Source of the DNA: Bacillus sp. FJAT-25509
GTDB lineage: Bacteria > Bacillota > Bacilli > Bacillales > Bacillaceae_G
Length of the DNA: 64,000 nucleotides
Reading direction: 5' to 3'
Assembly: GCF_001420605.1 (NCBI RefSeq)
Contig: NZ_LJIZ01000032.1
Location: forward strand, 124,001 to 188,000
The notes beneath the pieces are model-generated. The model worked only from the letters and a program-made list of their open reading frames with translations. It was not told the origin of the DNA and made no database searches. A program made the position numbers and the translations under genes. The stretch's first letter is position 1. Each line of letters starts with the position of its first letter. Positions 46,609-54,899 of the stretch are shown here, piece after piece.

Positions 46609-47613
46609 ATGGAAAAGGTTACAACTTCAAACCGTCATGAACAGCTTGGTTTATCAAATGATGACGTTCTTAGTATGTATGAAACAATGCTAATGGCGCG
46701 TCGTATTGATGAGCGTATGTGGTTATTAAATCGTGCTGGTAAAATTCCGTTCGTTATTTCTTGTCAAGGCCAAGAAGCAGCTCAAGTTGGATCAGCTTAC
46801 GCATTAGATAATACAAAAGATTACGTATTACCATACTACCGTGATATGGGTGTTGTTTTACAATTCGGAATGACAGCAAAAGAATTAATGCTTTCTGGTT
46901 TTGCTAAAGCAGAAGATCCAAACTCTGGTGGACGTCAAATGCCAGGTCATTTTGGACAAAAGAAAAATCGTATCGTTACAGGTTCATCTCCAGTTACAAC
47001 TCAAGTACCTCACGCTGTTGGTGTTTCTTTAGCTGCAAAAATGGAAGGTAAAGATATCGTTTCTTGGGTTTCATTTGGTGAAGGTTCTTCTAACCAAGGT
47101 GATTTCCATGAAGGCGCAAACTTTGCTGGTGTACATAAGTTACCAGTAATTTTCATGTGTGAAAATAACAAATATGCTATCTCAGTACCGATTGAAAAGC
47201 AATTAGCATGTGAAAAAGTATCAGATCGTGCAATTGGATACGGAATGCCTGGTTTCACTGTTGATGGAAATGATCCATTAGAAGTTTACCGTGTAACAAA
47301 AGAAGCAGTTGACCGTGCTCGTCGTGGAGAAGGTCCAACATTAATCGAAGCTGTATCTTATCGTTTAACTGCACACTCTAGTGATGATGACGATCGTATT
47401 TACCGTTCTCGTGAAGAAGTAGAAGAAGCAAAAAGCAAAGATTGCTTATTTACATTTGCTAAATACCTTCATGAAGCTGGTGTGTTAACAGAAGAAATAG
47501 AAAAAGAATTAGATACAAAAATTCGTGCGATTGTTGATGAAGCAACTGACTACGCAGAAAACGCTCCATATGCAGCACCTGAGCATGCATTGAAGTTTGT
47601 TTACGAAGAATAA
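46609..47613 (+). CDS. bkdAA: Branched-chain 2-oxoacid dehydrogenase E1 alpha
   Basis: Thiamine-diphosphate subunit that decarboxylates branched 2-oxo acids. The 334-residue protein has GQEAAQVGSAYALD, the ThDP motif FGEGSSNQGDFHEGANFAGV...FMCENNKYAIS, and the phosphorylation-loop-like SYRLTAHSSDDDDRIYRS. GGGGG precedes the ATG. It forms an alpha2beta2 tetramer with BkdAB. Confidence 0.96.
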   Translation: MEKVTTSNRHEQLGLSNDDVLSMYETMLMARRIDERMWLLNRAGKIPFVISCQGQEAAQVGSAYALDNTKDYVLPYYRDMGVVLQFGMTAKELMLSGFAKAEDPNSGGRQMPGHFGQKKNRIVTGSSPVTTQVPHAVGVSLAAKMEGKDIVSWVSFGEGSSNQGDFHEGANFAGVHKLPVIFMCENNKYAISVPIEKQLACEKVSDRAIGYGMPGFTVDGNDPLEVYRVTKEAVDRARRGEGPTLIEAVSYRLTAHSSDDDDRIYRSREEVEEAKSKDCLFTFAKYLHEAGVLTEEIEKELDTKIRAIVDEATDYAENAPYAAPEHALKFVYEE

Positions 47614-47629
47614 GAGGGGGTAGGACAAT

Positions 47630-48613
47630 ATGGCAGTAATGTCTTATATAGATGCAGTAACTTTAGCGTTAAAAGAGGAAATGGAACGCGATCCAAAGGT
47701 ATTTGTATTAGGGGAAGACGTTGGATTAAAAGGTGGAGTATTTAAAGCGACTCATGGTCTGTATGATCAATTTGGTGAGGATCGTGTATTAGATACACCA
47801 CTTGCAGAATCTGCAATTGCGGGTGTTGGTATTGGTGCTGCAATGTACGGACTTAGACCAGTAGCTGAAATGCAATTTGCTGATTTCATTATGCCTGCAG
47901 TAAACCAAATTATTTCTGAGGCATCAAGAATTCGTTATCGTTCAAACAATGACTGGACTTGTCCTATTACGATTCGTGCTCCTTATGGAGGCGGTGTACA
48001 CGGTGCACTTTATCACTCTCAATCTGTTGAGAAGGTATTTGCAGGTCAACCAGGTTTAAAAATTGTAATGCCTTCTACTCCTTATGATGTTAAAGGATTA
48101 TTAAAAGCAGCAATTCGTGATAATGACCCAGTAATTTTCTTTGAACACAAACGTGCTTATCGATTAATTAAAGGTGAAGTACCTGAAACTGATTACGTAC
48201 TTCCAATTGGTAAAGCTGATGTAAAACGTGAAGGTGAAGATATCACAATCATCACTTACGGATTATGTGTACACTTTGCACTTCAAGCTGCAGAAAAATT
48301 AGCTCAAGATGGCATTTCTGTACATGTTTTAGACTTACGTACAATTTATCCATTAGATAAAGAATCTATTATCGAAGCTGCTTCTAAAACAGGAAAAGTT
48401 TTATTAGTAACTGAAGATAATAAAGAAGGAAGTATAATGAGCGAAGTTGCAGCAATTATTGCTGAAAATTGCTTATTTGAATTAGATGCGCCAATCGCTC
48501 GCCTTGCTGGCCCTGATGTTCCGGCAATGCCTTATTCTCCTACAATGGAAAAATTCTTCATGGTTAATCCAGACAAAGTAGAAAAAGCGGCTAGAGAACT
48601 TGCAGCATTTTAA
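47630..48613 (+). CDS. bkdAB: Branched-chain 2-oxoacid dehydrogenase E1 beta
   Basis: The 327-residue partner of BkdAA. It has LGEDVGLKGGVFKATHGL, DTPLAESAIAGVGIGAA, EMQFADFIMPAVNQIISEA and the C-terminal transketolase domain VHVLDLRTIYPLDKESI. AGAGGGGG lies upstream, 16 bases after bkdAA. Confidence 0.96.
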   Translation: MAVMSYIDAVTLALKEEMERDPKVFVLGEDVGLKGGVFKATHGLYDQFGEDRVLDTPLAESAIAGVGIGAAMYGLRPVAEMQFADFIMPAVNQIISEASRIRYRSNNDWTCPITIRAPYGGGVHGALYHSQSVEKVFAGQPGLKIVMPSTPYDVKGLLKAAIRDNDPVIFFEHKRAYRLIKGEVPETDYVLPIGKADVKREGEDITIITYGLCVHFALQAAEKLAQDGISVHVLDLRTIYPLDKESIIEAASKTGKVLLVTEDNKEGSIMSEVAAIIAENCLFELDAPIARLAGPDVPAMPYSPTMEKFFMVNPDKVEKAARELAAF

Positions 48614-48640
48614 TGGCACTGTTTGAAAAAGGGGGACATA

Positions 48641-49975
48641 ATGATGATCGAAAATATTAAAATGCCTCAATTAGGTGAAAGTGTAACAGAAGGTACAATT
48701 AGTACTTGGTTAGTAAAAGTAGGGGATCACGTAAATAAATACGATCCACTTGCTGAAGTTATGACAGATAAAGTTAATGCTGAAGTACCATCTTCATTTT
48801 CTGGTGTAATTAAAGAATTAATCGCAAATGAAGGGGAAACTTTAGCTGTTGGTGAAATCATTTGTACGATTGAAGTTGAAGGAGCTTCTGGTGAAGTAGC
48901 TGCTACAACAATCGAAGAAACTAAACCAGCTGAAAAAGCTGCACCTGTAGCACCAGCACAAATTCCTGTAGCTGCTGCACCGGTTCAAACTATTGATAAA
49001 ACTGATGAGTCTGGTAAAGTACGTTTTTCTCCAGCTGTACTTCGTTTAGCACAAGAAAATAATCTTGATCTTTCATTAATTCCTGGTACAGGAAATAATG
49101 GTCGAGTTACTCGAAAAGACGTTTTAAATGCAATCGCAAATGGTGTACCTCAAGCGGCACCAGCACCTGTTGCAGTTGAAACTCCTGCTCAACCAGTTGT
49201 AGCACAAACTGCTCCTGCTGCCCAAGTAGCTAAAGCACCTGCTGCAGCACCAGCACCTGTTATTCCTACAGCAGTTGGTGATATTGAAATTCCAGTTACA
49301 GGCGTACGTAAAGCAATTGCTTCAAATATGTTACGTAGTAAACATGAAGCTCCACACGCTTGGATGATGATCGAAGTAGATGTTACAAACTTAGTAAATT
49401 ACAGAAACAGTCTTAAAGATTCTTTCAAGAAAAAAGAAGGTTTCTCTTTAACATTCTTCGCATTCTTTGTTAAAGCTGTAGCGCAAGCACTTAAAGAATA
49501 CCCAATGATTAATTCAATGTGGGCTGGAGACAAAATCATCCAAAAGAAAGATATTAACTTATCGATCGCTGTTGCAACAGACGATGCATTATTTGTTCCA
49601 GTAATTAAAAATGCTGATGAGAAAACAATCAAAGGTATTGCACGTGAAATTACAGAATTAGCTACAAAAGTTCGTACTGGTAAATTAAAATCAGACGAAA
49701 TGCAAGGTGGCACATTCACAGTAAATAACACTGGATCATTTGGTAGTGTTCAAAGCGCGGGTATCATTAACTACCCACAAGCTGCAATTTTACAAATTGA
49801 AAGCATCGTAAAACGTCCAGCTGTAGTAAACGGTATGATTGGCGTTCGTGATATGGTTAACCTGTGCTTATCACTTGATCACCGTGTACTTGACGGATTC
49901 ATTTGTGGTAAATTCTTAGGAAGAGTAAAAGAAATCCTAGAAAATACAACAAAAGAAAATACGAACGTATATTAA
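48641..49975 (+). CDS. bkdB: Branched-chain dihydrolipoyl acyltransferase (E2)
   Basis: Core of the complex that forms isobutyryl-, isovaleryl- or 2-methylbutyryl-CoA. The 444-residue protein has a lipoyl domain with EVMTDKVNAEVPSSF (lipoylated Lys), an Ala/Pro linker, and a peripheral-subunit-binding domain (VRFSPAVLRLAQENN and GNNGRVTRKDVL). After a second Ala/Pro linker comes the acyltransferase domain ending with SLDHRVLDG. Two adjacent ATGs (48641, 48644) follow GGGGGA; MMIEN aligns better with relatives. Confidence 0.95.
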   Translation: MMIENIKMPQLGESVTEGTISTWLVKVGDHVNKYDPLAEVMTDKVNAEVPSSFSGVIKELIANEGETLAVGEIICTIEVEGASGEVAATTIEETKPAEKAAPVAPAQIPVAAAPVQTIDKTDESGKVRFSPAVLRLAQENNLDLSLIPGTGNNGRVTRKDVLNAIANGVPQAAPAPVAVETPAQPVVAQTAPAAQVAKAPAAAPAPVIPTAVGDIEIPVTGVRKAIASNMLRSKHEAPHAWMMIEVDVTNLVNYRNSLKDSFKKKEGFSLTFFAFFVKAVAQALKEYPMINSMWAGDKIIQKKDINLSIAVATDDALFVPVIKNADEKTIKGIAREITELATKVRTGKLKSDEMQGGTFTVNNTGSFGSVQSAGIINYPQAAILQIESIVKRPAVVNGMIGVRDMVNLCLSLDHRVLDGFICGKFLGRVKEILENTTKENTNVY

Positions 49976-49985
49976 TTCTTAAACG

Positions 49986-50022
49986 AAAGAGGTTGTCTTA
50001 AGGTGGCAACCTCTTTTTTTTA
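49986..50022 (+). terminator. Terminator of the bkd operon
   Basis: AAAGAGGTTG pairs with CAACCTCTTT, followed by a long T-run. Confidence 0.88.
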
Positions 50023-50089
50023 TGTTTAAAAATAGATTTGTTGCTGAGGTAGTGAAAATAGACATATAAAATCACGCATAATGAAAAAC

Positions 50090-50118
50090 GCCACCGAGAT
50101 ACCCCTCAACCATGCAAA
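50090..50118 (-). repeat. Possible partial copy of the dispersed repeat
   Basis: On the minus strand this reads TTGAGGGGTATCTC, similar to TTAGGGGTATCTC inside copy B. Only a short segment matches, so it may be a decayed fragment or chance. Confidence 0.35.
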
Positions 50119-50243
50119 GGTAATAAAAAAAGGATATATTTGTTTCCTCTTTCCTGAATTTATAAAATGCCCTTTTGTAATGACCTGTGATAAAATTAAA
50201 TAATTATAAAATTCTGTATTTTATTAAAAAAGGGGTGGGCATT

Positions 50244-50720
50244 ATGCTAGTTGAACAAAACGGCTATTACATATCAACTAATAAAGAATTATTAAACAGA
50301 GAAGTTATTTATCATTTTTTAGACAAAGATTCATATTGGGCAAATGAAATTCCTTATGAGTACATTGAGCGATTTATCAAAGGATCTTTCTGTTTTGGTG
50401 TTTACAAGGGGAGTCCAGGAGAAAATGAACCAACACAAGTAGGCTTCGCTAGAGTAGTTTCAGATGGCGTCACATTTGCCTATTTAGCAGACGTATTTAT
50501 TCTCCCAGAATATCGTAAACAAGGCTTATCAAAATGGCTAATGGAACAAATCATGAGTTATGACAAACTCTCAACTGTACGAACATTCATGCTTGGTACA
50601 AGAGATGCTCACAACTTATACCGCAAATTCGGCTTCGAAGTGATTGATAATAGTAAAAACCGATTCATGGCTATATTAAAAGACAATCTTTATCGTGATA
50701 CGAAAAACAATAGGGAATAG
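50244..50720 (+). CDS. GNAT N-acetyltransferase
   Basis: A 158-residue acetyltransferase. The acetyl-CoA loop YLADVFILPEYRKQGLSKWL (about 85-104) and the C-terminal RDAHNLYRKFGFEVID are standard for the family. The frame extends to 50187 without an initiation site; AAAAGGGGTGGGC precedes the ATG at 50244. Substrate unknown. Not part of the bkd operon. Confidence 0.87.
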   Translation: MLVEQNGYYISTNKELLNREVIYHFLDKDSYWANEIPYEYIERFIKGSFCFGVYKGSPGENEPTQVGFARVVSDGVTFAYLADVFILPEYRKQGLSKWLMEQIMSYDKLSTVRTFMLGTRDAHNLYRKFGFEVIDNSKNRFMAILKDNLYRDTKNNRE

Positions 50721-50870
50721 GATGTCATTCCTCTTCTCTATAGCCCTTATGTCTCCATGCAATACCATTTCCTAAAATAACTTTAGCATTGGCTATATTA
50801 GAAGCTTTCCCCCCTTTCCTAAGTCTTTTACGCAACCTCCAGTTCACTTTTAGGTCCCTGAACTAAAACC

Positions 50871-50907
50871 TTTACAAACTGTAACATTTGTAAGATAATT
50901 TACAAAT
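50871..50907 (+). promoter_or_regulatory. Promoter with embedded operator-like half-sites for the MFS gene
   Basis: TTTACA (50871-50876), a 17-base spacer and GATAAT (50894-50899) form a promoter. The half-sites TTACAAA (50872-50878), ATTTGTAA (50886-50893) and TTACAAAT (50900-50907) alternate in orientation across it; the last two are a perfect 8-base inverted repeat. This fits repressor control of an efflux gene. Confidence 0.55.
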
Positions 50908-50940
50908 ATGTGACATCTTAGAGAAATAGGGGGGGATAAG

Positions 50941-52191
50941 ATGTTTAAAAATTTATCTGCCGTACATCCTGTTGCTTGGAATATCGTTATAGGAACTTTA
51001 TTCGTTAGGTTTGCTAGCACAGTAAGTATGCCGTTTTTAGCTATTTATTTAACTTCAGTTAAACATATCTCACCTGCAATGGTTGGGCTCATGTTAACAG
51101 TTTCATCTTTTTTAGGGGTACTTTTCAGTTTTATTGGAGGAACTCTTTCTGATCGTATTGGAAGAAAAACTATTTTATTATCGAGTATTTTCTTATGGTC
51201 TATTACATTAGTTGGTTTTGGACTAGGAAATTCTTTCGTCTGGTTTTTCGTGCTGAACTCGATCTTAAATATTTGTTCATCATTTTTCGAACCTTCTTCA
51301 AGAGCATTACTTTCTGATTTAACCGACGAAAAATCAAAACTGTTAGTCTTTAATTTGCGCTATGCTGCGATTAATGTTGGAGTTGCAGTAGGTCCTTTAG
51401 TTGGTTTATATCTAGGAAGCTCTAAAAGTACATTGCCATTTGTATTATCTGGAATTGTGTACTTTTTTTATGGTTTAACATTATTATTTATGTTATCAAA
51501 ATATAAAATTGGAGAAGGAAAGTCTGCTTCAACAACTAACAAAGTTACGATGAAGGCGTCGTTTTCAATTTTACGTAAGGATATCATCTTTGCTTTAACA
51601 ATTCTAACAATCTGTTTTTATGGGCTTGGTTATTCACAAAGCTTTTCAACAATGTCTCAATATTTCGCGAATGCACCACAGTTTCATAATGGAGTTAAAC
51701 TGTATGCGTATTTAACAACAATCAATGCAGTAACTGTAGTAATACTTCAATTCCCAATTGTAAGTAGAATGAAGAATTTTTCACCTACTGTATCTATGAT
51801 GATTGGAAATGTGATTGTTAGTTTAGCGGTTGCTGGATTTGGGTTATTTACTAACTTTTTCTTATTAGCAATCGTAATGATTGTGTTAACTGTAGGAGAA
51901 ATATTTGCATTTACATTTACAGATGTATTTGTCGATCAGCTTGCTCCTGAAGAATTAAAGGGTACTTATTTTGGGGCAATGGGATTCTCAAAGCTTGGCT
52001 TCGTTTTCGGGCCAGCGCTTGGTGGAAGTTTATTAGCTTACTTCGGATATGAAAATGGCGGCCGTGGTTTTGTTATTATTAGCGCAATCGCTTTTATAAG
52101 TTTTCCAATGATGTATTTTGTAAATCGACTTTTTCAAAAAAGAAATGCAGTCAAGGTTGAATCGGATACAAAATTAACGGTTAATTCTTAA
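50941..52191 (+). CDS. Major facilitator superfamily transporter
   Basis: A 416-residue, 12-helix transporter. Motif A between helices 2 and 3 is GGTLSDRIGRKTILL, and a charged central loop is at about 190-210. It is most like drug or metabolite exporters of the YttB/MdtG type, but the substrate cannot be inferred. A strong GGGGGG site precedes the ATG. Confidence 0.88.
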   Translation: MFKNLSAVHPVAWNIVIGTLFVRFASTVSMPFLAIYLTSVKHISPAMVGLMLTVSSFLGVLFSFIGGTLSDRIGRKTILLSSIFLWSITLVGFGLGNSFVWFFVLNSILNICSSFFEPSSRALLSDLTDEKSKLLVFNLRYAAINVGVAVGPLVGLYLGSSKSTLPFVLSGIVYFFYGLTLLFMLSKYKIGEGKSASTTNKVTMKASFSILRKDIIFALTILTICFYGLGYSQSFSTMSQYFANAPQFHNGVKLYAYLTTINAVTVVILQFPIVSRMKNFSPTVSMMIGNVIVSLAVAGFGLFTNFFLLAIVMIVLTVGEIFAFTFTDVFVDQLAPEELKGTYFGAMGFSKLGFVFGPALGGSLLAYFGYENGGRGFVIISAIAFISFPMMYFVNRLFQKRNAVKVESDTKLTVNS

Positions 52192-52219
52192 AAGAACGCA
52201 AATAAGCGTTCTTTTTTTG
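52191..52219 (+). terminator. Terminator after the MFS gene
   Basis: AAAGAACGC pairs with GCGTTCTTT, followed by T residues. Confidence 0.87.
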
Positions 52220-52308
52220 TTAGAATAAATATTTTTTCCATTCATTTCCAGTAACTAATTGTGATACATTTAAAGTAAGAATAAAAATAGCGAGGATGGG
52301 GAGTTATT

Positions 52309-52557
52309 TTGAATAAATATGGTAGGCTTTCTTTAATGATGGTTGGTATCAGTATAGTTATAGCTCTTTTTATCCATGATCACACTCAACAACTAGGCAT
52401 ATTCCTTTTATGCTTTTTAATCTTATCAATAACAGGGGTAATTTTTGCATTCCTCTCAAAAAAACTTACAAATATTATTCTTGGCGTCGTCTTAAATGTT
52501 GTCACATTTATTTTTTTCTTCTTATTAGTATTTTCGTTCGGTATTGGTGAAGCTTAA
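52309..52557 (+). CDS. Small hydrophobic protein of unknown function
   Basis: An 82-residue protein with three membrane helices (about 8-24, 28-49, 55-78) and few charged residues. The start is TTG, set by GGATGGGGAG. I recognise no family. It is followed 91 bases later by another unknown gene in the same direction. Confidence 0.65.
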   Translation: MNKYGRLSLMMVGISIVIALFIHDHTQQLGIFLLCFLILSITGVIFAFLSKKLTNIILGVVLNVVTFIFFFLLVFSFGIGEA

Positions 52558-52648
52558 TTATTAGAGTTTTTTCATTAGATACTAAAAAAGTATGCTTTCG
52601 TTCATTTCCTCATATATTTGTATAAACAAACGATATGGAGGGAGAGAT

Positions 52649-52960
52649 ATGGACGAACTTCTTTTTGATCAGTTTAAGTTATTAAGTTGGGACTGTATAA
52701 TATTAGAAGGTGCTAGTGAGCAAGAAGAAGAACTAATGAAAAATGTATTATCCACGTTACATTCAGTCGGATTAAAAAATAAGATTGATGCAAAAGTTTT
52801 ATTTATTGCAGGAAATGTGGAAAAGATTGATCAGTTTGTCATAAAAAATCCATTCGTAACCGTAATAAGAGTTGTTGAAGAATTAAATGAAGATTACCAA
52901 TACGCCATATCTACTTTAGCTCATTTGCCGAATGTAATCGTAGAGTTAGTGAATGATTAA
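52649..52960 (+). CDS. Unknown protein, 103 residues
   Basis: A soluble, acidic protein starting MDELLFDQFKLLSWDCIILEG. It shows alternating strands and helices, with hydrophobic strands KVLFIAG and FVTVIRVV, suggesting a compact alpha/beta fold. GGAGGGAGAG positions the ATG at 52649; the frame upstream to 52592 is not needed. No family was recognised. Confidence 0.65.
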   Translation: MDELLFDQFKLLSWDCIILEGASEQEEELMKNVLSTLHSVGLKNKIDAKVLFIAGNVEKIDQFVIKNPFVTVIRVVEELNEDYQYAISTLAHLPNVIVELVND

Positions 52961-53073
52961 TTAATGCGTTAAAAAGATTCATTTGAAATAATAAAACTAA
53001 CAGGTTCAAAAGCTTGAATTAATAGCCGCTTAATTGGTAAGATGAAAAAAAGAGCATGTAAGGAGTAGATGAA

Positions 53074-53511
53074 ATGAATATGAATTTTAATTTTTTTATG
53101 AATGATGTTGTCCATACTGCACGTCAAGAAATCGTAGCGGCTGGTTATGCAGAGTTAAAAACACCTGAGGACGTCGAGCAAGCACTAGAAAAGAAAGGCA
53201 CTACACTTGTAATGGTAAACTCAGTATGTGGTTGTGCTGGTGGTATTGCGCGTCCTGCAGCAGCACATTCAGTGCACTATGATGCAAGACCAGACCAATT
53301 AGTAACTGTGTTTGCAGGGCAAGATAAAGAAGCTACTGCGAGAGCACGTGAATATTTTACAGGTAAAGCACCATCTTCTCCATCGTTTGCACTTTTAAAA
53401 GATGGTGAGCTTGTTGCGATGGTTGAGCGACATGAAATCGAAGGCCATGATCCAATGCAAGTTATTCAAAAACTTCAAAATTACTTCGATCAATTTTGTG
53501 AAGAAATTTAA
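53074..53511 (+). CDS. brxB: Bacilliredoxin (BrxA/BrxB family)
   Basis: Removes bacillithiol from S-bacillithiolated proteins after oxidative stress. The 145-residue DUF1094 thioredoxin-fold protein has the active-site motif [14 protein letters not shown] (CGC near residues 53-55) and [12 protein letters not shown]. Position downstream of the bkd genes corresponds to B. subtilis yqiW (brxB). AAGGAG precedes the ATG. Confidence 0.93.
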   Translation: MNMNFNFFMNDVVHTARQEIVAAGYAELKTPEDVEQALEKKGTTLVMVNSVCGCAGGIARPAAAHSVHYDARPDQLVTVFAGQDKEATARAREYFTGKAPSSPSFALLKDGELVAMVERHEIEGHDPMQVIQKLQNYFDQFCEEI

Positions 53512-53513
53512 AT

Positions 53514-53566
53514 AAAAAAGTACAAAAATTTATGGGGGAAATTCCATAAATTTTTGTACTTTTTTT
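53514..53566. terminator. Terminator after brxB
   Basis: A very long perfect stem (AAAGTACAAAAATTTATGG with its complement) and a T-run. It can also serve the convergent minus-strand gene. Confidence 0.88.
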
Positions 53567-53611
53567 GTGCATAATAATATTATTATGTAAACTGAAATGA
53601 AATGAACCGTT

Positions 53612-53809
53612 CTAATTAATGGATAGTTTGTAAATAAAATAAAAAATAAAAAAGAAAGATAATGCAGCTAAGGAGCATGTAAAAATTAATAGCATTAATG
53701 CATCCTTATATGCTGTTTCGTCATATTTTACTCGAAAAGCGAAAGATTCTAGTTTATGTTTTTTGGATTTTCTATATTGGTTTAAATCGATAATATTTGA
53801 TTGATCCAC
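53612..53809 (-). CDS. Small single-pass membrane protein, unknown
   Basis: A 65-residue protein with a hydrophilic N-terminus (MDQSNIIDLNQYRKSKKHK) and one long C-terminal membrane helix (about 38-61). GTG start with AAAGGAG 9 bases upstream. Topology suggests a tail-anchored or type II protein. No family was recognised. Confidence 0.65.
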   Translation of the reverse strand: MDQSNIIDLNQYRKSKKHKLESFAFRVKYDETAYKDALMLLIFTCSLAALSFFFIFYFIYKLSIN

Positions 53810-53964
53810 AACACACCTCTCCTTTGTAGTACTAATATATTATTTAAATTTTAAAATATTCTAAAAAATTAGTAAAGTTGTTTTACAAACAAATAAATAG
53901 CAAATTATGCCATAATTAATAGAGATAAAATATACTAATATGCTTGAAAGGTAAGTGGGAATTT

Positions 53965-54447
53965 GTGAAATATACTTTATGCTTTATCAAACGAAATGAT
54001 GAACTATTAATGTTAAATCGTATAAATGCTCCTACAATGGGAATTTGGAATGGTGTTGGTGGAAAAATAGAAAATGGGGAAACAATCGAAAGATCAGTGC
54101 AAAGAGAGATTGCAGAAGAAACTGGAATACATATTGAGTTGAAAGATATTACTTATAAAGGGAAAGTGACCTGGCATGAAGAAGATGTGGATTTCGGAGG
54201 TATGTATGTATTTCTGGCCGAGGTTTCTAATAACCTAAAATATGATACGCCTTTAAAAACAGATGAAGGAATTTTAGATTGGAAAAAAATAGATTGGGTA
54301 ATAGATGAAAAAAATCAAGGAGTAGGAGAGTGTATTCCATATTTTCTTCCTATACTATTAAAAAACGAGCGGAATCATCATTATTCCTTTTATTATAAGG
54401 AGAATAAGGTTGTTAATGTAGTAATAGAAGAGGAAGTTTTAGTATAA
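53965..54447 (+). CDS. NUDIX hydrolase (8-oxo-dGTP diphosphatase-like)
   Basis: A 160-residue pyrophosphohydrolase with a complete NUDIX box, GGKIENGETIERSVQREIAE then ETGI, preceded by GIWNGV. The N-terminus KYTLCFIKRNDELLMLNR resembles Bacillus enzymes annotated as 8-oxo-dGTP diphosphatases; the actual substrate is not known. A GTG start at 53965 fits relatives better than the TTG at 53944. Confidence 0.86.
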   Translation: MKYTLCFIKRNDELLMLNRINAPTMGIWNGVGGKIENGETIERSVQREIAEETGIHIELKDITYKGKVTWHEEDVDFGGMYVFLAEVSNNLKYDTPLKTDEGILDWKKIDWVIDEKNQGVGECIPYFLPILLKNERNHHYSFYYKENKVVNVVIEEEVLV

Positions 54448-54486
54448 TAAAATAATTTATAAATGAATAATGTAATCATTTTTATG

Positions 54487-54518
54487 AAAATACCATTTCC
54501 ATAATGGTATTTTTTTTA
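54487..54518 (+). terminator. Terminator after the NUDIX gene
   Basis: AAAATACCATT pairs with AATGGTATTTT, followed by a T-run. Confidence 0.87.
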
Positions 54519-54592
54519 TGAATAAGCATGAAAACGCTTAAATTTGGGGGAATTTATGTTTTTGGTAATTTAAAATGTAGTAATATGCGAGA

Positions 54593-54603
54593 TTTGTCGA
54601 AAA
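54593..54603 (+). promoter_or_regulatory. Spo0A-box-like site 1
   Basis: TTTGTCGAAAA, full match to the TGTCGAA core. Together with site 2 it shares the 12-mer TTTGTCGAAAAC. Confidence 0.5.
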
Positions 54604-54736
54604 CTTTTTGAAAGGTTTGAAAAGTTTGATAACAACTCTGTCATTCACCTAGATGAATAAATATATAAATGTAGTGAATATTAATGAAAAAATTTTTTAA
54701 ATAATATCCTTGTAAAATTAGGCTGTATCTAATTTT

Positions 54737-54747
54737 TTTGTCGAAAA
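54737..54747 (+). promoter_or_regulatory. Spo0A-box-like site 2
   Basis: TTTGTCGAAAA, 14 bases upstream of the predicted -35. This is close to where Spo0A acts as an activator or repressor. Confidence 0.5.
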
Positions 54748-54761
54748 CCTGAAAAATATAG

Positions 54762-54789
54762 TTGCATATTTATTAGTATGTGTTAAAAT
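54762..54789 (+). promoter_or_regulatory. SigA-like promoter of the amino acid transporter
   Basis: TTGCAT (54762-54767), a 16-base spacer and TAAAAT (54784-54789). The leader of about 100 bases is AT-rich. Confidence 0.5.
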
Positions 54790-54899
54790 TCATTTTGTGG
54801 AATAATTATTCATTCGAAAAAAATGGTTGTTTAATAGAATACTAAAAAGATAATATAAATAATAAGTTTGAATTTTTAAAAAATTAGGGGGAAGCATTA

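Larger units (their letters stand above)
54519..54899 (+). other. Regulatory region of the amino acid transporter
   Basis: A 381-base gap without a gene. It contains a cre-like TGAAAACGCTTAAA (54529-54542, one mismatch in the core), two identical 0A-box-like TTTGTCGAAAAC sequences, and a SigA-like promoter. No T-box or riboswitch fold was recognised. Confidence 0.5.
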
